Shown piece by piece: positions 11,457-26,400 of a DNA stretch of 64,000 bases. Location of the stretch: contig JBAJFE010000023.1 in the NCBI GenBank assembly GCA_037903355.1, positions 1,240,001-1,304,000 of the forward strand. The letters run 5' to 3'. The position numbers were made by a program, and so were the translations under genes. This DNA is from Trichuris trichiura (lineage: Eukaryota > Nematoda > Enoplea > Trichinellida > Trichuridae). Every line of letters begins with the position of its first letter. Position 1 is the first letter of the stretch. The notes under the pieces are model-generated. The model ran no database searches. It saw only the letters and a program-made list of their open reading frames with translations, and was not told the origin of the DNA.

Positions 11457-14400
11457 TTAGTCATAGGTTAAAATTTTCTTGTCAATTCTTCGGCGACAGA
11501 TGGGGCACTCCGTTATTCGATCACCGCACAATTGGCAACAGCCGTGGCCGCACAGAAACACCATATTTTTGGTCCGATCAAAACAAACAGGACAGGCAGT
11601 TTGATCTTTGACACATTGCAATTGCTGTCGCAGCTTTGACAATTCCGAACTATCATTCCTAGTATTCTCTTTGCCGTTGTTCAAACGATCCGGAACGCTG
11701 CTGGACGCCTCTGCGTATGCAAAAAAAAAAGAAAAATTAAGCACGATAAAGCGAGACAAAACTTGCATAACTAATTTGCGTAGGCAACGCGCCTAAGCAA
11801 AACGAAAAATGTAAAACGACCCTAACCTGAACGCTGTACAAAAACCAACGGTTCAACCGAGTCGATTTTCGTTCGGCAACACATGCACTTGTTCATCAAT
11901 AAGGCACATTCTGCAAAGCAAAACAACGCGCCGCAATGTCGACTAGTTTAAAATGACCATTTTTAGGCATACCTGCGCAAGCGCAGTAATGACCGCACGG
12001 ATGGAACAGCGTCGAAACCTTTTGCTTACTACACATGACGCACATGCCAACCTAAATAAGACAGCAATACATGTACGTATGCTAATTTCGACAAGCATCT
12101 ATTGTACATAATTTGCATAGGTTGCCAAGGAATTGTGCCCACAACGTCTAGCAACGAGTGGAGTTTTTTCAAAAGTAAAAGATGATACTTTCTATGGCAA
12201 CTTTTTGCCGCTAGACAAGCCAACAAGACCGGATCGTCAAAAGCGGCAAAGAAGGAATGTCAACACTATATCAATCACGCTTTGCCGCCCGGTTGCTGTA
12301 AGATGGTAAATTGTGATCCCGTTGGCAACTGTCATTGCGGGACGTCGCCTGTGGCCGCTTCTATTTGGCTTTTCGATAGCGCAATAGGCGTAAACAAGCG
12401 AGAGAGAGAGAGAGCAAAACTTTTGTTTACAAAAGACCCGTCATCAAACCCGCAATTTGGCGCAAACATTGCTGGGCCCTTTTTACGCTAGCCGGCAATG
12501 CACTTCTATTTTAAAACGAAAGGTCACTTGGTGCCAGTCACGAGATGGCAAAAAGCGTCCTTTTCAAAATGGAAATTATGGTAGCGCGCGTGCACTGGTC
12601 ATCCGCCAATCTAATTTGCATATGCAAACGCATAAAACGAGGTTGTTTTTACGCATTTGCCGAGTAAGGCGAGACCGGCGGCATTGTCACTAAGCAAACG
12701 TCGCCTGCAAGATGCAACGGCTGGAGGAATGCCTACGAAAGAAGCGGCAGAGACGACTTTGGAAAAAGAAAAGGCAAACAACCAACAAGACCGCACGTTA
12801 AGTGAGCGCTCAGCGTGGGCGGCTGCCTGGAAAAAGCATTGGCAATACGAGCAACTTACCTTCGTCGCTTTTTCGATTGTTGCGCGGCATTGCAAGCAAC
12901 ACTTGAGCAACTCAGCGCAGGACGTACAAGTGCAGACGTGGCCGCACGGGGCAAAAGCTACTTCAAGACCATTCTTGCCGCAAACAACGCATTGATCCTC
13001 AACGTGCGCATTCAACGAGACAGCTTTCAACGAGTCGGTGACCATATCCGTTGGAGCGTCCGTTCGGACAAACATGCTAAAGGCAATTGGCAACTTTTTA
13101 CACCAACATCTAATTGCGTACACGTATGCCGCTTGTCTACCTGGCATTGGCAGCATAGTTCACTAGCTTGCATTCGCTCAAGTAGGCTTTGCACAGATCC
13201 GCCTCCGGAGAGACGTCTAATACAGTTTCGCCCGAGTCATTGCGAATATTCCAATCGGCCCCGTACGTAATGAGCAAACGGCATATCTCCACTTTCTTGT
13301 CAGCAACTGCATCGACGCCAGCTACGACGCTTGTACGCTGCTGACCCTGCAACATACCACTGGCGTAACAACAACAACAACCGGCGGACGCGTCCATATT
13401 GAAAAAATCAAACCTGCTCGGCGGAGTCCAAACTTTGTACCGCCCTTTTAAGAAGGTCTGCAGTAATGCTGCGCATGACGTAGTGTAGCGAAGTGTCGCC
13501 ATTCTTGTCAGCCCTATTCGGATTAGCACCGCTCTTCAGCAGTATCTAAAAAAAATGCAAATAGCCTTATAAGGAAGGCGTAACGCGTCTTTCCGCCGAC
13601 AAACTCTGGTCTGCGACTGCGCGGCGCTCGATTTTCAAAAACTTGCATATAACCCTGCTGCTCTACGAAGCAAAGAAGATTAAGAGCAAAAATTTTGCAT
13701 TTTGACAGTGCGATTTAAGAATTACGGAGAACTTAGAAGCTATACGAACAAGACGCGAACCCTACCGTATATGGTCAGCGGGTGACTTCCGCATGGAACT
13801 GGACTACGTTTTTTCGCCTTTACGTTGCAACAGAGTTGTTAAAAGGGGGCCCTCAATTCTCCTCGTTGCCGTATTTCCATGCTTAACAGCTGCTATGTCA
13901 ATCATAGGTTACATAAGCTCTATATATACACGTTGTATAAGCATTTCTTTGTATAGTCGATGGTTTCGAAGCAACAGCCACTTTTCACGTCTCGTCATCG
14001 CGTCAGCTCAAGTGTTCACCGACGAAACCGGCGGACATTTTGTTCGGAGAGGGATTGGAGCGGAAAAAAGGTTGGCGCACAAACTACTTTGCATCGCTTA
14101 GCGGACCAAGTTGTGTTGTGCCTCTATGGGAGCCCAACAAAAACCGGATCCCCTAAAAAGAGTTCTCGTACGCATCGTTGGCGCCTTTTCGGCAACAAGC
14201 CACTATGCGACCGAATCTTTTTTGGATAAATTTCTGCCTGCCAACTGACGCGGGCGCGAGCCGTCTTACCTCGCAAGCGTCGACGAACCAATGGGTAACG
14301 GCCAAATGAAGCGGCGTTCGCTGGTTTGAATCCGTAATGTTGACATCCGCTCGACCCTGCAAAGGTGATTTGTTCAATCGATCCAAACAGCCATATAAGC

Positions 14401-17400
14401 CAAAGCGTTCAAGTCATTACCAATCTGATAAGCAGTTGGAGAAGGCTAGGTTGATTTTCCAACGCGGCGACATGCAAAGGAGCCAAACCGTCCGTTCGCT
14501 TTTCGTTGACCACCCAATGACGTGACAAATAGGTCAAAATGATAGCCAACGCGCTGCAATGAACAACAACAGGTTGAGAATTGTTCGAAGGGGCGCTCAT
14601 GTCTCCACTTTATTACGCCTATTTGGCAAGGCCTTCAAAGCCAACTTCCCTTGCAGGGAAGCAACTTGACAATTGCGCATATTTTACATTGAAAGCATCG
14701 ACGACAACCTATAGGGACACACCTATGCGGCTGCTCAGTATATCGCGCGCGCGCGCGATCATGCGACCAACGGAATCAACAGCGAACAAACGGCTGTCAC
14801 TCTCTCTACTGGTAAGCATGTAGGCCGGAACAAATTCTCCCTCCGCAAATACTTCTCTCTTTCTCTCTGGTAAGTACTCGTTTGTCAACATGACCGTAGG
14901 ACACCGGTTTGTCCAGATTAGATGCAGCACCATCTGCCCAATGAGGGTTCGACGACGGAACTCGATCGGCCCTATATACACCCAACGTTGCCTAGGTAAA
15001 AGCATGCATTTTGCGACTACGCCCTCAGCTTCGCGGGATGTTTCATCGTTCAGTGCAGCCGACCAGATATCCCCTGCTATACACAATCCTCAAAGCCTAC
15101 AGGTCGTCAGGGTAGCCTATGACCGTTTTAAATAATTGCTATTGAAGAAAAAAGATGACCGCCTTTTTCGCCCTCTCCATTCCAAGATGTGTGCATCCCC
15201 CTTGTTGCTTACTTGACTCTCTCTGCCGAAAAGGCTCCTAAGAGCGCGCGCCGCCACGCCTACAATCGCTTTGGTCTTTTGGAATGACGCCAAGTGTTGG
15301 CAAAGATCAATTATCAAAGACCTGTTTTTCAAGTTGGACGACGACGACGAACAAAGTGGGAAAAATGTGGGACAACAACCGGCGACCGCTCAATGGCGCT
15401 GGGCACCCCGCAGCCGACGGTGGTGGGGGCGGCGGCGGCGGCAGGAAGTTTATAAAGGAAGAGATAGGGGAAAAAAAGGAAAAAACGTTCTCTTTTCCGT
15501 TTTGAGACGATAAACGCGCGCTCGGCCGTATGCGTCATAGTTCGATGTAAATATTGGCGCGTTTGCAGGCCTGCTTTGAACGCGATGATTGATGATGACC
15601 ATTTTGACCCGACCGAAATGATCTCGGCGGCCGGCAGTGTGTTTGCGCGCGCGCAGTGCAACCCTGCCTTCAACTAAACGGTGATAAATGTGTTGATCAG
15701 TTACAAAGGGTGCACTATGAGCGGCCCCAATAATATCGAGTCACTTATCGGCAGTTGGGCGCGCGCACGGTACTGTATAGAGCAGCCGGTTCGGTACGAG
15801 TAAGAGTGACGCTTTTGTTTGCACCCATTATTTCCAGGACGGCTCGGCAAGGCGACAAATCGTCCAAACTGCCTTGCAGCGACCCTGTTTCAACTAGGCT
15901 ACGTCGCAGCCGTCTGTCCGGTTGCTCTCTGTGTGTCATCATCCACTTGGCAGAATGTCGTGCGCTCCAGTCGGCTGTCACTTGCAGCAGTAGGTGAGCG
16001 AGCGCGCAAGTGTGCACATCTTAACGTCTTTGCCGGTCTAAATTGCAGCATACATAATAAGTTTCTTTACGATGATGACTCTTCTCTTTTCAACCGGATC
16101 AAGAAACAATGAGCGCCGTCTAATGGGTACAAAGCTCGATATAAGCCTCGCTCATCCCGAGACGTTCTCCACTGCCGCCGCTGCTCTGCGGTTATGTTGC
16201 TTGCGAAGTTTTAGCAACAACTGGCATCGTCAGCTGCCACGTGTGCCATTGGCATGTTGGCTCCGAGTCACTTGAGCATTTTATACTTCGCGAGAAGCGG
16301 TCGTGCTCCGCTCTTAGTGCAAGCACGTCGTATAGTAGACGCGCGACGTTCGTTATCCGATGCTTACGAAGCGCCTCCAATAGTTCTTGTTCACTTACGA
16401 CGACGACGAAAGGCACACACACGTGAGCATTTCGACTTTTCCTAATAACCATCAACAACACTACTATTCTCGCTCTCTCACTCTCTCTCTACTGATGCAA
16501 CGGCTGTTGACGTTGTTTCTGCTCCTTGATGCTTCTTCTCTTCACCTTCACTTCAGGCACACCGCTGGAACGATTGAGTGCAGTCTAGTCTGCTTGAGCA
16601 CATTCGTCGGAAAAGGTGGCGGCGGCTACGTCGATGGCGACGGCCCGGCGCTATTTTTATATGTGACCAGAACGACCAGGCATCCAGTTGGAGTTCCGAA
16701 GCCGTTCTGACTAGAGAGGCCCCGTTCACTCTCAGTCAGTCGTACGCCTGTACACTTCTGATGCGCGCTCACTTTTCTCTCCTTCACTTACTTTCGTTAT
16801 GCCTCTCTCTTCTTCTTCTTCTTCTTCAATCTGTGCGCACACAACTATAACCTGCCTTCACTTGTTCAAGGAGTATACTTGGATCGGAGCTGTCAGTTTC
16901 ACCGGTGGAGTTTACGGCCCCTCAGTCGACCTGCCGCTGTTGTTGTTGTTGCTTGTCTTATTTTCCAGCTGACCTATCCTGGCTGGCCTCGTACTTCTTT
17001 GCATAACCATACGGATTTTCGGCTGTGGAATGTAAAGAAGTATGTAGCCACTAGGGAGCATTCGACTTTAACCGACCGCCAAACGACCACGGCAACTGTA
17101 GGTAAGACAATTGGCGCTTTTTAAGGGCAAACCAACGATGCACTCGAGCTTCTATACATTGCAGACGATTAGGCATGCAAAGCCAACGGACACACGTTTC
17201 GACTTTCCTTTCGGTGGAGCAAAGTCTCCCGTGGCGTAGAGTGGCCGAATTCCGGCGCAAAGCCAAGCAAATCGACAGACGACTTATCGCTTAGTTTCCC
17301 ACCGACTGGTCGTCGTCGTCGCTGCATGCTCGTTCTTGGTCACCTTCTTTTTGTTAGACGAATAATTACAAATTTTTGACAAATCGACTGCCGCCGCCCA

Positions 17401-20400
17401 AGTGTCAAGCAAGCCAGCGTGCAGCTGTGCAGCCGTTTTGCGCGGCGGCGGCTCGTTGAGGCGCTGGCAACGTTGTTCAAAGCGCTTAATCAAGACCGAC
17501 GAAAAATTTCAAAGAATTCGCGTCAAGCCTTAGCGAACCTGCGCGTTCATCCCGCCTTTAATTACAACCTACCGCGCCTAAGTTATCGGTCAACATTAAT
17601 TAATACCTGACTATACAATAGCGTACTGTAACGGCGCCAATGATACACGTGGCGGTTTGGAATTTGGCTTCTCAACGGCGCTACCGCGCTTGTCGACGTG
17701 TTGACGAGACCTACGAGGGCAGCTGGGTGCGATAAAAGCAAAAATTTTTTAAAAAGATGCGTTGCCGGCATTTTATACAAGCATAAACTGACCCCGCCTT
17801 CGCTGTCAAGCAAAGCTTAGCGATTAGAAATTAAAAAAATGAACGAAAGGGGAAAAGGCGCGCGGGAGATGTCGCTTTCCGGACGTTCCAACGAGGTGAC
17901 GCAACGCCGACTGCTCCTCTCTCCTAAGACTTGCGTGCAAACTAAGCAACGAGACAAAGCACAGATGCTGAAAGGAGCTGTAAGCGCAAAGGAACGAACG
18001 AGCTTAGTGGCGTTGCGAATGGGACAGCTATTGTCTTGCCTAACCCGCGAAGGAAAAGTTGGCGGAAACATCTTTTTTTCTATTCAACGTAAGCTTTTCT
18101 GATGTTGGGTTGAGCGCGCGGCAATTTACGAGCCACCTTCTACGCTAAGGCTTTATAAAGAAGTACTGCGAAATGTTTTCGCCGAAAGTGGGCCCAATAG
18201 TTACGCCGCCGTGCCGCGCGACTAAAGACGGCAAAGCCAATGGGAATCAATCATTTGGCCGGAAAATGGTTGGTCGCGCCGAAACGCGCGCGCGCGCCCA
18301 GCTTAGGCGAGCTCGTACAACTTGCAAAAAAAAGAGGAAGGAAATAGTTTTCGCTTTGAAATACGCTATCAACTTTTAGCCGAAGCTACGCAATTAGTCG
18401 CTTTTTACTTTCGCGTTGATTCATCGTCGCTTCCAGCTGTTACGCGCGCGACGCACCATTGAAAATGGCGCAACAACAACAACAACAACAATAACAAGCG
18501 CGACATATTGTTGGATATGCAAACTTCAACGGTGGTGCAATCCCGCCTAGAAGATAATGATCGGCTTGACGAGACGAGCGACGCGTACTTTCCCTAACGC
18601 GCAACCGATAACGAAAATTACGGCTGCGCTTTCCTTATCGCCTATGGTGCATATGCAAGTACAGTAAGCCCTTATTAAGTAATCAAGCAATGTCGCAAGT
18701 AAATGCGTAATTCTAACTACCCAACAAATGCGCAACCAAGTTGGCGCGTTAGGCTACCAATCCTTGTGTTTCCTACCTTTTTTTGAACCATCCAGCCGGC
18801 CGGCTGGCAGTTACTCCAAGAAGACCTTCGTTTTGGGGCAGACGGCCACGGAATGAGAGTGAGAGGGCTGAGGCAAACGAAGTTACGTTTTCGCGAAAAT
18901 TACTTATCCGCCTTTGAGGCCAGACGGCTGAAACGAAATCGTCGAAAAGGCTTCTGCGAGCGCGCAAAAAAGGTCATCATTTTGCCGCCTCTCCTTTAAT
19001 CGAAATTTCAAATGGCAAGCCGTCACCGTCCCGCGGGCATTCGACTTCCAGCTTGGCGCGCAAGCTGTAACACAAAGCGCCTAAGCAAAGTTCGCCAATC
19101 ATTTCCGATGTCAAAGGCGGCATTAGGCTACCGAGCAAGTTGGCTCGTTCGGGGGGAGGCGCTTGGCGTTGTTGTTCAAAAAATTAAAACGACAAAACGG
19201 CTTTTGTCAGTGCGAATATTAAGAATACAAAAAAAGCCTGCAAGGTTGAAGCGCCAACAACAACTCGGGCGACTTGTCGACCAATCGGCCTAAGCTTTTC
19301 TTTTTTCAGTGGGCCCATTTCCATTTTCGGTCGTTCTCTCCCAAAACAAGAGCTCACGCTCGACCAGGCTTGCAAAGGGACGACAGGAAACGTAAGCAAA
19401 CATTCAAAAGGGCCACTGCCAAGGAAAGGCGTGAAAACGTGACCCGCAAAGAGCAAACGGCCGCGGTCCCGAGACGACCATTCAATTTAGGTTTCGAGAA
19501 ACCCGTTCGATTGCCCCTAGCGGACAGGGAACTGGCGAACTGGAAAATCTATGACCAAAAAATCAATCCGCCGCGCAGACTTTAGCCGGCAGTAAGCCTC
19601 GCGCTTGCATGCTCAGCCTAAGGCAATTTCGTTTCACCGCCCGGATGCTTCCACCATTACTTCGCAAAGTTAGTAGCATCTTAGGCGAACAATTTTTAAA
19701 AAAATCCGCGAAGTGACATCCTACGAAAAGCTTCGCGGCTAAAGGATTAGTTGCCGGCTGGAAGCAGGCCAAATAAATAAATAAAGAAAAAAAAGGTCTT
19801 TTATCGAATAGTATTTCGGCGTTCAGGTGAAAGGACATTGCCCAACAATAAATTGCGCATGTATATCCTGACCGGATAAAGCTTTTTAAAAAAAAAACTT
19901 AGAGGCGATCGTATTAGTGTTGGCACCAACTGTTGGTTGTTGAAACCGAAGACTCGTAGTCATTACCGGCGGTTCGCATCCCTCCTTGCATAGCAGACGA
20001 GTTCAACTAGTGACAAGCCGAACCGACTGACGCTGCACTTAAGTCAGCTGTTCCTAAGGCTGTCCATTCAATCGAACTTCTCAGGCAATGGATGATTGAC
20101 AAGGCGGTGCGCCAGTTGTCGGCGCTGTTCAAAATTTGTGATTCTCCACCTCGCCAAAGAATCGACACAGTACAATACTGCAAAAGCGTCACTGCAAAGA
20201 TATGCTCTGCACGGCGGCTAATCGTCATCGTCGTCGGAAGAGGAGGAAGCACGTCTGCCCGGCAGACGGAGCAGAAAAGAGTTTGCTTTGCTTCGTTATG
20301 AGCCGCGGCTGCTGCTATTTCCAACATTTTGCCTGTTGCCAATTGGTAGTGTCCTATTCGCTTGCTTATACGATGATGGCTTGGTAAGCTAACAACGTAA

Positions 20401-23400
20401 TTCCCGCTCGGAGGGCTTTGCTCTCCCTCTCATACGTTTTCCTGCCATCACATTGCAATAAGACCCATTGGAACCGCTCCGTGTGCTTTAGGTAGGAAGA
20501 AGAAGAGACAAGGTGATCCCCCCCCACCCCCCACCCCTCTTGTTCTCGGCAAATTTGCCAAGGAGAGCGATCGAAACTGACAATGCGGATCGAACGAAGA
20601 TGAATTGGTCGACGAATAACAACATGCAACTTTCCCCTTTTGCATTAGCCCTGCGAGGGTCTATCGATTTTCGGTCTTTCCAAAAAGGAATCAACCACCG
20701 CGCCATACGACGACAACGGCGACGAGCACGACGCTTCCCAGATTTGGTAGGAAAAATGGGCTCGAAATGGACAGGCCGAAGTGGAATCAATTCGTGTCCA
20801 ATCAGCAATCGAGCAAACGTTACGACTCAGGGAGAGCCAGTCGGCTGCCCGTCGTCGTCGGCAAAACATTTGCCCAAGCCGGCTTCGAAGCGGCTACGAA
20901 CATCTCCGGCTCCTCCTACTTGCACATTTTGCCATTCGGTACCCAACAGCAGCTTGCAAGCCGGATTTATCCAAGGAGTTACACCATGCAGTATGCAAAT
21001 GTGCAACCGACCGGCTTGGACTGGTTGAGGACGAACCAAATTGTATTTGCTGTATCAATTGGTCCCCTTCAACCAGCTAAAGCCGGTCGATCCTTCTGCC
21101 TATAACTCGCGGCTCGACTTTTCCACATTGCCAACGGAGGTAAGTGCGTGTCGACGCCCTTTGGCAGCCCAATTCCTTAGCTGTAAGGTGTCAGCGTATG
21201 TCGGGGTTTAGTAGCTTGAAGGTACACTCTTGCCGGCGGGTACGCGTTTGCTAATCCGATTAGCGGACCAACGGCGCCCGCCAAGCCAAGAAAAAGGGGC
21301 GCTACACCGACGCGCCCAATTGATCAGCTGGCGAAAACGAAGTCGAACCTAATTATCAAAGTTGCCGTCTTGATGACCGATCTCGGAACCCATCGATCGG
21401 TACCCAATTGAGCGCGACGCGCGCGCGCGATTATTTTGCCTTATCGACTTGCCTAATGACACATTTTTTGCTCAACCAAGGAATTGGACCAGCGGGTGCA
21501 ACAGCCGAACAAACGGCCGTCACTCCGGGCCATTTAAAGCGATTGTACCGCCTAGCTAAGATGTACGGTATTTTTCTTCTCGCCAGTTCACTCCTTAAGC
21601 GCTAGCAAATCTGGATGCCCACGAGAATACGGTAGCAATTCAGGATTGTCAAGTACCCTATATAGTCAAAGCGCCTTTGGACAGACGGTGAAGCTTAAGC
21701 TGAGCGACAGCTTCGTGCGGCTGTTCATGTCTGGCCGGAAGCAATGCTGCCGGCGAAAGTTGAGAGCTTTACCCGACCGGACGAACGTTAGACAATGCAG
21801 TATCCGTATAACAAACGAGCGCGCCGCGAATATAACTACAAGTCAACACGCGGGAGGATCCCTTTGCGGGAGGCGGCCGGACGGGTTTGCAATTGATGCG
21901 CGAAGTAGTTTGAAAAAAAAGAGGAGAAACAACGCGCGATCCCGCGGCGCGACTTGGTTGAGAAAAAAACAATTTTTAAGCGGAACCACCCGAGGCACAT
22001 CGCGCTTCAATCATTGCGCGCGCGCACAGTGAGTTGAGCGAAAGCAAGCGTTTTACTAAGGCAATTAATGCAAATTGTTGGGGCAATGCTTACCTACAAG
22101 CCTCGTGTCGCTAAGCGCCGTTCCCCGTTGGCATGCGGCTATAAATAGTTTCTCCATTTCTGCTCTGACGCGCGAGAGAGAGAGAGAGAGCGAGAGGAAG
22201 TGCATCGATTAAACCGAGGTGAAGAGGCGAATTGACGACTTACTACTGCTACTCTCCGTCCCACCATTTACGAGTCCCGCGACCGCGAATTAGCCCAACG
22301 ACGTGTGACGGCAAGAGAAAGTAAAGACAAAGAGATAAATGGAGGGAAGATCCATTTAAGGAAATTGAAGTTGGACGAGCAAGCGATAAAAAATTGGCGC
22401 TACGTTGAAGCGTTGTTAACATCCGGTCGGTTAAAGCTACGGCGCGTCACGCGGACCCGACGAGTTTGAACAAATCTGCATTTTTTCAAACATTAGCAAA
22501 GCCATCGCAGCTAACCGATTCCGACATGCAGTTTTTACGCCAATTTTTTTTCTAAGAAACAAACATTTATCCAAGAACGCGTAGGCAGGCGGCCCGTCGA
22601 CTACCATTATTGGCAATGTCGGACTTGACGTTGAAGCAAAGTGGCCATTGGCCGGTTGGAGCGCTACACGCATTCGGGAAGGTTGTTGACACCTTGAGGG
22701 CGAGACAACTGAACGAAATTTAAAATTTTTCAACTTTCGAAAACAAGCGTTCTACCGCAGCGACACCCAGCTTTGCTTTTACTCAACTTTTTAGCTGTTC
22801 TTTACGCGAAAGGAACAGCGAAAGGGAAGTTACGGAAAAGTCTCTTTCTTGAAAAGCATTGCATTCGAAGCAAAAGCTAAGAGAAATGATGAACTTGTCC
22901 GAAGACCTAAACGCCTTATGCAAATAATTCAAAGAAGAATGCTTTTGAACTTTCAACGCAAAGAGTGCAAAATGGCGAGCCGCAATAGAAGTTCGCTATT
23001 CGCTTCGGGACATAGGCAGCGCGGTGGAAATTTTAGATCGAATATGTTCTCGCACATTCGCTCTTCCGTTTTTCGTCAAACCTCTCACCGGCCGAAGCGA
23101 TAGGCGATAGCGCGTCGAGACTGTTAAGAATTCAGAAAAGCGATCTCGACTACGCGTGCTACGCTTGAACTTTATGCGGACAATAGTTGAAACGAAGTAA
23201 ACGCAATTTCCTTTGCGCCTACTACTTCGAAATGGACAAAAGTCAAGCCAAACGAATTTGCATAGCTTAACTTCTCAAATTGAAAAATGAGTACGCGCAA
23301 GCTGCACGTAATCGGCGGATGCTGTTTGCTTAAACAGAAATAACTGTGGCCCTCGCTTTTCCCGCAATAAAAAAAGTTGATGCTCAGGTTAGTCTCGACG

Positions 23401-26400
23401 ACTTCCCGAGATGATTAGAAGTGAGTAAACGGTTGACGGGAAAGTAATCAAAGTAGAAATTAAGTAATGGGGAATGTACGCCTAACGATTTAGGAGCGAT
23501 GCTCAGGTAACGTCATTTTCAAATTTAAAAAATTGTTGACGCTAAAGATGGTAATCTGGAATTTCGGATTGCAAGAAGTACGGACGCGCCGCGTACGGAA
23601 GATTTTTTTTAAAAATCGTTAACCAACTTACCTGGTCCTTTTAAGTCGCAAAGCCTCGTGAATCACGTTGTAACCGTCGTTGTTTACAAGCGCCACGTCG
23701 GCCTTGTGCACTGCCAGTACGTTGACAACATTGTCAGCTCCATTATCCAAAGCCAAATGCATTGGTGTATCCCCGTTGATGTTCTGCAAAGCGTAAAAAT
23801 AGCAACAAGACTTGTCGGCACTTCCGCGCTGCAGATTCAATTGTTGGACACCGTACGGCGGAAGAGCAGCAATCATTTCAGACATTAAACATTGCGGAAT
23901 GAGAACGCGTAAACACGCCGGTAAATAATGAATTAATTCACATAAAACAAAAATAACAACTGGTGACGTAAAGATGCAGTTTCGACTATGCTCATTCCAG
24001 TCAGTAAAGTTACCTGTAAGCTTGGATGGGCACCCGCTTCGAGTAACAACGTCGTCAAAGGATTGTCGCCCCTTGAAGAGGCAATATGCAAAGCAGTTTC
24101 GTTGTTTCGACGATTGCGAGCATTGATATCAACCTTTGACTTGAGCAAAAGTTTTGCAATGCTAATATGACCATATAAGGCAGCAATATGGATTGGACGG
24201 CTGCCTGTTTCATCCTGTGAGTACAATAAATGCAACTGCAAAGATGAATAGTACGGAAAACGATTGGTACCACAACGTCCAAGATGCATCCGTGCTCTAT
24301 TAGTATTTTAAGAATGCCGGCATGACCGCCGATAATTGCCGCCTTCAAAGGCGTCATGCCTTTTTCGGAGACGACCGAATTCAAGTCGGCTAACGTGACA
24401 AGAGAAGAGCACTTGGCTAAGTTTCCTTCCATGGCCGCTTTTACCAGTTCAGTTGCGTAATTAGAGCTCGAGCCTGGAGGCAAGAAGGGGAAAAAAGGAT
24501 TTCCCCTTTTGGGCTTCAAGTAAATTCGTCCTGAAGCCTTTTACATTGTATTGATAGTGGATAATTTGAAAACAACATTACGCGAATTCAAAACACGCGT
24601 AGGCTTTGACAATACGCCAACGCTAACCGACCATTCCGCATCGCTAATACGCACGGTGGCATTCGACCAACTAACGCTCACAATTTGACCGTACTTGCCC
24701 GCTATCTAAATACGAATAACGCTGGAATGCTTAAGAATTAAAAGGCGCGCCAAACTGACGGTTCTAAAATCGCTACTGTGCTCGCTGGATACTGGAGTGC
24801 ATTCGCGCAACTTGGTCACGTCGTCCGATATTCGTACAACGTCACCAACTTCAAGCTGACTTAGCATTCCCCCACCGGAAGTCGACGGCATAATTAAGTA
24901 TTCATTTTCTGACAGTCCGGTCACTCGCTGTCCAGGCAAAGCAAGAGAAAGCTCCATGGGAGCAACCAGACCGGAAACGTTTTGGTTGAATGTGCGACAG
25001 AGAATTGCCGGATTCAGCGTCCACCTGCAATGACAGCATACATTTTGAAGAAAAGAAAACAAAGTCATCTCTAGCCAAGCAATAGCCAACAATTAGCGTT
25101 TTCAATTAAGCAAGGCAAAAATTCAAAATAAGACGATCAGCAGGTTGTCTTACTACCGAATATTACCTACTTTTCGCAAAAGCATACTGTAACTCGCGAG
25201 CACTTGATTTATCAATACTGGAAGAGATACTAAGAGCTAGGATGCAAGAAAAGTCTTTTTTAGAGTGACAAAATTTCCGGATCGATTGCGCAAGCGCCTT
25301 AGGAAACCATAGGTCGCATATTAACAACAGTAATTTCAGTATAAAAACCTTCGATTTAAATTTTGGTCAGCAGCAAGCAATACAGATGGAGTAGACTGCA
25401 ATGGTACAACTTTTAACGCGCGTATGCATATGCAAATTAGCTACGCGCGGGAGCATAATTAAATGCAAAACCTTTTGGGTAAAATAGGCGGTTTAGGAGA
25501 CGTAAATTCCATACCTGTTCCCGCTGGGATACTCTACAACAACGTCGTGATCGCCATCGATGAGCATTACCGTGCCCGTGCTTGTGAAAATCTAAAAGTC
25601 AATCGAAACGAACTGTTAAACGCCCATACAATGAAGTGCACTAGTGAAACGTAGAGATGATTTCTTTTAATTAACTTAAACAATAATGAAAGCCTCGTTT
25701 GTTTCCGTAAACCGCAAATGCGAGAGAACGTTTTTTGGAAGCTCATTATTTGCCTCTCGTGAATGAGTGAAAAAAATTAATTACAAATGCAATAACGCTG
25801 CTAACTTCTTTACGCTAATATTAATGGTTTTTATTTTACAGACAATGACGTTTCTTGCTCGTTAAAATTCTCAAAGCTTTCGGTAAACTGGTGATCCCTG
25901 AGCGCGTGCTCCAAAGAGGAATCAACAGCGTTCCGTTTACGCTTCGCAAATTAAGACAAACAAAAAGTGCGAGACTTTTTCCAACCATTAAAAACAGCTT
26001 ATTTTTAAAAAATTACTGTTAATGATAATCAAGTATTTTTTGCTACAATATGCACGTTTAAACCGTTTCCTTTCACTAGGCGTAAAATGGCAAATTGAGC
26101 GAACTCTAACTATTTTTCTCAAAGCTTTCGCCTCTTTAGACTCTTATCCACTCTATCCTATCCGTTAATCTTTCCTTCCGCTCAAATTAGATGCCAGTCA
26201 ATCCTGTTCTGCCCTTGCCTAAGCTTAAGCCAAAAACTCGGATGCCACTTAAACATAGTGGAGTTGCGTTTTAGCGGGTCGACAATTTGGGCGGGAATGG
26301 GTATCGAACCTAAGCATCGAAAAAGACAGACGGTAGACTATGAGGATAAGTAACTATAGCTCAAAGCTCCCACTAGTTTTCGAATGCAAAACACTTTTAA

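Noticed and set aside
14153..14600. Reading the ankyrin segments at 13-14.6 kb as a separate gene from those at 23.6-24.5 kb
   Set aside because: The ankyrin order matches human MIB1 without gap and the phase across the 9-kb intron joins; total length (1,012 aa) fits one gene.
15284..15505. Frame with a glycine run (GGC repeat)
   Set aside because: The glycines come from a GGC/GGT microsatellite; no flanking similarity or splice logic.
20513..21105. Overlapping open frames of 100-171 codons in three phases inside mib1 intron 11
   Set aside because: All three phases are open because the region is G+C-rich; the longest starts with GTG and none shows a recognisable domain.
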